Shown here: positions 59,300 through 64,000 of the stretch, in pieces
Layout: every line of letters starts with the position of its first letter
Position numbering within the stretch: position 1 is the stretch's first letter
Assembly (NCBI GenBank): GCA_963556145.1
Contig: OY744468.1
Coordinates: 3,534,001-3,598,000, forward strand
Direction of reading: 5' to 3'
Source: Hygrocybe punicea
Taxonomy: Eukaryota > Basidiomycota > Agaricomycetes > Agaricales > Hygrophoraceae
Length of the DNA stretch: 64,000 nt
Notes under the pieces: generated by a model
What the model was told of the DNA's origin: nothing
The model's database searches: none
The model's input: only the letters and a program-made list of their open reading frames with translations
Translations under genes and position numbers: made by a program

Positions 59300-62200
59300 G
59301 AAGTGTGGATCGGGTTGCGAATGTCACCGAAGGAGTCCTTGAGTCTGCCTGTGCGGCGTACGAATTTTAGTAGCTCTGAAATGCCTTTCTTGTTGTTGAG
59401 GAGGTAGGTGAGGGATCAGGCTTGTGTTCTAAGTGAGTTAGTCAGTGAGTGACGTGCGTTACGGTAGAGTGGACAGTCGAAGAGGAAATGGTGTACGGTT
59501 TCCTTCGCTTGGGCGCATTTGGGGCAGGTTTCGGTATCGGATTTCTTGATTTTGTGTAGATAGGCGTTGAGTGGGAGATGTCCCGTGCGTATTTGTGTGA
59601 GTAGACTAGTCTGGGGGCGAGTTAAGTCAAGTGTAGTTTTTAGGAAATTGTTACAGGGGAAGTCAGGGTTGATACGGGTGAATCGTGTGTATCGTGGCGA
59701 TCATTGCCAGGCGTCCTTCCATTGTAGTAATAATTGCTTATTGAATGATTGTTTGAGGGCCGAGGCGTTGGAGGGCAGGGGTTTGAGTCGAAGGGCATGG
59801 GGTAGGGAGTGTCGCGGGCTGGTAGTTCCTCTCGCTGCTGCTTTGGCCTCTGTGTCGGCTTGTTCGTTCCCGGGGACGTCACTGTGGCTTGATATCCATT
59901 TGATAGTAATAACGAGGAGGTGGTTGGTGTCGGTGAGACGTCGGACCGCTTTGTGGAAGATGTCTAGTGTGTGTTGACCGGATTTAGGGCTTGTTCTGGT
60001 GGAGGTTAGTGCATGTATTGTCGGTTGGCAATCAATGTAAATGGAGATGTCACGTAGGAGTATTTCACGGCTTAGTAAGTGTAAGGCGAGGGTGCCAGCT
60101 ATGTTTTCTGCCTCGACGTTGTGGTGAGAGTCACTGGGTCCTAGGTGGTAGTGGAGTGTTCTGGCTTGTGTACGTCCATTGCGATATAGAACCGCCGCTG
60201 CGCCCACGCCTCCTTCGAGTGTGGAGCCGTCCGTGTATATTTTTATGTCTGCGTTGTCGTTGTCGTGTTGTTCTATGGATTTGTCTCTGGAGTTGGGTAT
60301 GGAGGTGTGGAAAGGGGGGGGGGGTATGTGAGTGCGTTGGGTGTATGGGTTCTATGTCGTGTGGGTCGATATGGAAGAGGTGGGTGAGTGTGTGGAGGGG
60401 GGATCTGTGTCTGGCGACGAGGTGTTTCGCACAACGCCGTATAAGAGCGTGTAGTGGGTGTGAGGCGGGGAGGGATGCCATTCTGATGACTGATCTGTGA
60501 CAAACTTTGTGCATTAGTAAGTCGACGGGCAGAATGCCAGCGTGGAGATCAAGTAGGTCGTTTGGAGTAGTTCTGAGCGCTCCAGTGATGGGTATAGATG
60601 CCAGGCGTTGGGTTTTTGTGAGCTCGCGCATCGCTCTGACTGAGCCTTTTCTATGGGTGCCGTTTGTCGTCTTGTGGACTGGGGTGTACCAAACGTCGGC
60701 TGCATAAGTCATTTTTGGGATAGCCACGGCCGTATATAACCGTCGCATTAGCTTTCTGGGGACGCCTGATTTGGGCCGTGCTATTCTGCGAAAGAGATGG
60801 ATCCATTTGGTGGTCTTGGCGATAGCGTGTTCTCGCTGTTCGTGCCATCGGAGGTGCTGGTCCATGATGATGCCAAGGAAACGATGCGTCTTGACGGGTT
60901 TAATGAGGGTGTCGTTGAGCGCGAGTGGGGGCCTCGAAATGTTGGTGCGCTGTGAGAAGTCTATCAGCGCGAATTTGCTGGTTTCAAATTTAGAATTGTG
61001 GTCCTTGGACCAGGTGAAGGCTCCGTCTTGCTTTGTCATGATGTTTTTGATGAGTCTGTTGGTTGTCGTGAAGTTTTTGCCCTCTACGTATATGGCGGCG
61101 TCGTCTACGAATGCCACAGCGAGTTCGTGTTTGCCTATGGGGATGTCGAGTAAGTCAGCGTTATAGAATAAATATATTATCATGGATATCGGGTCGCCTT
61201 GGCCGATGCCATTTTTGAGGAGGATCAGGCCGGAGATATAGTCATCGAAGGCGAGGTGGGTTGTGCGGTCCGTTAGGATGTTGTTGATAAGTTGGATAAT
61301 GGGTTCGGGGATGTGTCTTTTTCTCATGTTGTGGAGCAGCCGCTCCGTGACCGCGTTCGGAAATGCCCCTTCAATATCCAAAAATAGGATTGCGGCTACT
61401 CTTTTGTTCCGCCAAGCATGTTTGATGCAATGAATTAGGACGTGCATGGAGTCGGTAGTGGTTCGTCCGGGTCGCCCGCCGAAGTGGTGGGAGGGTAGGA
61501 GTTGGTGTTCTTCGACCATGGTCGTTATGGTTTCTGCGATGATAGATGTCAGTAGTTTTGGGAGGGTATTGAGTAATACGATGGGGCGATAGGCTTTGGG
61601 GATGTCATATCTTGGTTTATCCGGTTTGCGTAGCATGCTGGTGATGGAGTCCTTCCATGGGGCGTAATATATGTTGAGTGTGAGAATGGCGTTGAAGATG
61701 TTGTGGATGTGGTCCGAAATGAGTGCTGTGCATTCTTTGAGTACAATGTTGGGGATACCGTCCGGGCCCGGGGCTTTGAAGGGGAGAATTTTGGCGAGGT
61801 GTTTGAAGATAAGGTCTTTGGAGATGTGTGTTGTGTAGGGGACTCGATCTGGGTATAAGTAGTCTATTGGGACCGAGGAGTGTTCAGGTGGGGGGGGAAA
61901 GAAGGAGTTAGCGATGGCCCGGCTCTTGTCTTCGTTCGACGTTGCGTAAGTTATGTGGCCGTCCGGGTGGATTATTTCCAAGGTGGGGATGGAACACTTG
62001 CCGCCGTCTCCTCTGGGGTTGTCGCTGATGGGATTGGATACACACTTGTTAATCGTCCAGAGGTCGTCGTCGCTGGCTTCGTCGAGGAAGGCTGACCAGT
62101 GCTTTTCTTTGGCTTTGAGGATTTCATTACCGTATAGGTTGCGTGCGGCCCTGTGTTCATCGTGGCTGGGGTGAGCGGCGTCTATTCGGTGCTTATAGGA

Positions 62201-63205
62201 TAGTCGACTTAGCCTGTTTTTATCTCGTTTGAGCTGGTTTAGTTGCGGAGTCCACCATCGTTTTGAGTGCGGGCATGGTGTGGAAATGGGGACTACGGCT
62301 TTGATAGTTGACTGTAGTACGTTGGTCAGTGTGGATATGGCGCCGTCTAGTTGTTGTTGGGAGGTAATGGGGGCTGTAGGGGGGTGTTGTCGTAGTTGAG
62401 TTGTGTTGCGAAAGTTTCGTGATGGTTTGTCAGGTCTTAGTTGTGGGTGGAGAACGATGGAGGTGGATATCGGTATGTGGTCGGTGCCGGTTGGGCGTAG
62501 TTCTGGTCTGGTATTACAGGAAAGTATAAGATTGCTTGTTTTGGCGGTGCAGAAGACGTTGTCTGTTCTGGTCCAATTCTTCGTTGCCATGGATTCGAGG
62601 GTGGGGAGGTTTTTGGGTAGCGTCATTATCATGTCGCAGTCGGCCGTGGCTTCGATGAGTAGTCTTGCTTGGGCTAGGGCTTTGGCAGTGAACAGGTGAT
62701 GGTTTCGCTCTTCGTCCCATAGAGGGTGGTGTCTATTGAAGTCGCCGCACCATAGCATATGGTCCGTGTCTTGTTGGTGGAGGGTCGCTTCATGGGTTTG
62801 GGCGAAGGTGTGGAGGGTGTTGAGCATGTCGGAGTGATGGCAATCATTATAAATGTTGAAGATGGAGAAGTTGCCTGTTGGGCTTTTGATTCGGATCGCC
62901 GTGAGGTCGTTGGAGCCGTGGATTTTTATCTGTTCCCAGTAGTTGGTGTTGAGTTTGGTGTTAACGAAGATTACTGATCGGGTGGGTGCTTCGGAGGTGA
63001 GTCGGTCGGGTGGGTATATGACTCTCCAGTTGTGTGTGGCTTTAGTATTACCGTAGTAGTCGAAGTACGGTTCCTGTATTAGCAGAATGTTGCATTTAGT
63101 GTGGATTAGCGAGTTAATGAGATCCCAGTGAGCTTTGGCGGATTTGTTGAGGTTTATTTGCCAGACGATTAGCTGTGTCGGCTGGGGGTGTGGGTGTTCA
63201 GGCAT
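59300..63205 (-). pseudogene. LINE ORF2: AP endonuclease, reverse transcriptase, RNase H
   Basis: ATG at 63205. Endonuclease (residues about 1-250): WQINLNKS, LIQEPYF, WCGDFNRHHPLWD, GTDHIPI. RT (about 450-800): FKAPGPDGIPN, YRPIVLLNTLPK, HFGGRPGRTTTDS, ILFLDIEGAFPN, GIGQGDPIS, AVAFVDDAAIY (the FxDD catalytic pair), KTHRFLGIIMD. RNase H in the next frame, about 60260-59800: IKIYTDGS, NVEAENIAG, IYIDCQPT, NEQADTEA. Then comes a C-terminal zinc segment, CPKCAQAKETVHHFLFDCP, at about 59500. The frame switch coincides with a long G run at about 60307-60320, and in-frame TGA codons follow AWQ (about 59699) and RTQA (about 59418). It would copy the element by target-primed reverse transcription. 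Confidence 0.85.
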
Positions 63206-64000
63206 TAGTCGAGGGGACTAGGTGGGAAGTACTGCCTGCTCGGTTGTCGTTCTGTGTGGGAATGTGGGGGGGTGGGTCGACGGGGGCGACGAGTGGTTCG
63301 TCTCCCCATGCTCGAGAGGGTGGGATGGAGGTGGTGTGATGTGGTGGTGGTTGCTTCTCGAAATTGATAGTGGTTTGTCGGGTGGGTCTGGACTGGTGCC
63401 TGGAGGAGGAGGAGGGGGGGGGGGGTTGGTTGCGTGGAGGGGGGTTCAGTGGTAGGTCGAAGATGGAGTGGGGAGGGGAGTAGTGTCGTGCAGCCGGGGA
63501 GAGAGGGGGGAGTGGGTAGGGAGAACGCTGTCTGTTCGGGATCGTTGAGTCGAGATTAGTAGGGGGGTGACGGTCGGATCGTGTTGGGGGGGTGGCAGTG
63601 GTGGAAGGTAAGGAATTGGGAGCTTTGGAGTAATTGTCGGGGTACGGGGATTGGGTCCATTTTTCGGCCGTGGGGAAGTAAGGTAAGAGGTTTTCCGGAT
63701 TGCGATTATCCGCGTCTTTACATTTTTGGATGAATGTAGGACAGTTACGGTCCCAGCTAGTGTGACCGCGTTGCCTGCAGGGAGTGCAGTAGGGGCGTGA
63801 GGGGTTGTCGCAGGATGAGGTTTGATGGTGATCTCCACATGTGCCGCAGGTGTCGATATCCGCTGGGCATCGTGCTGCGGTGTGGTTCCATTGATGGCAT
63901 CGGAGACAGCATAAGGGTTCTTTTTTGCATTTATTGGCGTTAATTCTTTTGTGGCAGACGTAGAAGCCGTTCACTAGAATTTTGTTGGCCGTTTCAGGGG
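63198..64000 (-). pseudogene. LINE ORF1 with CCHC zinc knuckles, partial
   Basis: The frame enters from the window edge and stops at 63198. Cysteine clusters: CLRCHQWNHTAARC, CGTCGDHHQTSSC, CTPCRQRGHTSWDRNC, i.e. three knuckles as in gag-like first ORFs of fungal LINEs. A Pro/Ser-rich tail follows. The ORF1 stop and ORF2 ATG overlap (ATGCCTGA, 63205-63198). No defect is seen in the visible part; it is called partial because the 5' end is outside the window. Confidence 0.8.

Larger units (their letters stand above)
58772..64000 (-). mobile_element. Non-LTR retrotransposon (LINE), minus strand, 5' end outside window
   Basis: A poly(A) tail appears on the plus strand as 28 T at 58773-58800, then CA and more T. 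Upstream on the minus strand are ORF2 (endonuclease, RT, RNase H) and ORF1 with zinc knuckles. The insertion lies in Helitron C. The sequence is GC- and CpG-rich, unlike the CpG-poor Helitrons, which fits a recent arrival. The region 58801-59300 is its 3' tail. Confidence 0.9.

Noticed and set aside
60308..60320. Programmed frameshift at the G run between RT and RNase H
   Set aside because: A homopolymer indel or sequencing error is simpler; other in-frame stops follow downstream.

Overview
The window looks like a transposon-dense stretch of a filamentous basidiomycete (Agaricomycete-type) genome. The reasons are a CxC2-type KDZ transposase, fungal Helitrons carrying a DUF6570-like N-terminus, a DIRS-type retroelement, a Tad/jockey-like LINE, and spliceosomal introns of about 45-60 bp. 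Only one gene looks like an intact host gene: nicotinate phosphoribosyltransferase (28030-29721, minus strand, 9 exons). Almost everything else is nested mobile DNA. Many boundaries can be read exactly, because target duplications or the interrupted reading frames of older elements mark them.

Left half (1-25623). A minus-strand Helitron (A, 274 to about 24336) sits in a near-identical plus-strand Helitron copy (D, 1-273). A is split by two insertions. One is a 9.8-kb KDZ DNA transposon (13662-23493; 67-bp TIRs, 7-bp TSD) with a transposase and at least two accessory genes. The other is a 7.6-kb Rep-less Helitron (E, 1735-9318). E contains a 150-bp satellite, an element with about 345-bp TIRs (about 3515-7195), a 1.17-kb non-autonomous Helitron (F, 4640-5813) and a decayed TA-inserted element. 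A 5'-truncated relative of F (G) ends at 25623.

Middle (25624-31856). A hAT-like element (25911-27074, 8-bp TSD) and half of a foldback element precede NPT1. The NPT1 upstream side is about 2.1 kb of unassigned sequence.

Right half (31857-64000). A minus-strand DIRS-like retroelement (gag-like ORF, RT with an intron, RNase H, tyrosine recombinase) is split by a GGGTA-rich element (32208-33345), a hAT-like element (33705-34649) and a foldback element (34755-46072). The foldback element is itself split by a 10.5-kb Helitron (B, 35535-46002), which holds a solo LTR (42541-43102). Helitron C starts at 48733, holds another LTR unit (48796-51228, itself hosting a 792-bp foldback MITE), and is cut at 58771 by a LINE that runs off the window end.

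Points of most interest. (1) Three short DNA elements each carry a perfect 16-nt palindrome with an invariant TCAATTGA core and covarying arms, all 197-212 bp from their right ends. (2) The Helitrons have 5' and 3' hairpins that covary between copies, and Rep-helicase proteins ending in a ubiquitin-protease-like domain. (3) Helitron B carries an array of long TCGA-containing hairpins. (4) Helitrons B and C share a TGA at the same codon. (5) NPT1 appears to have two GC-AG introns and a 16-nt exon. All calls come from reading the sequence; no database search was made.
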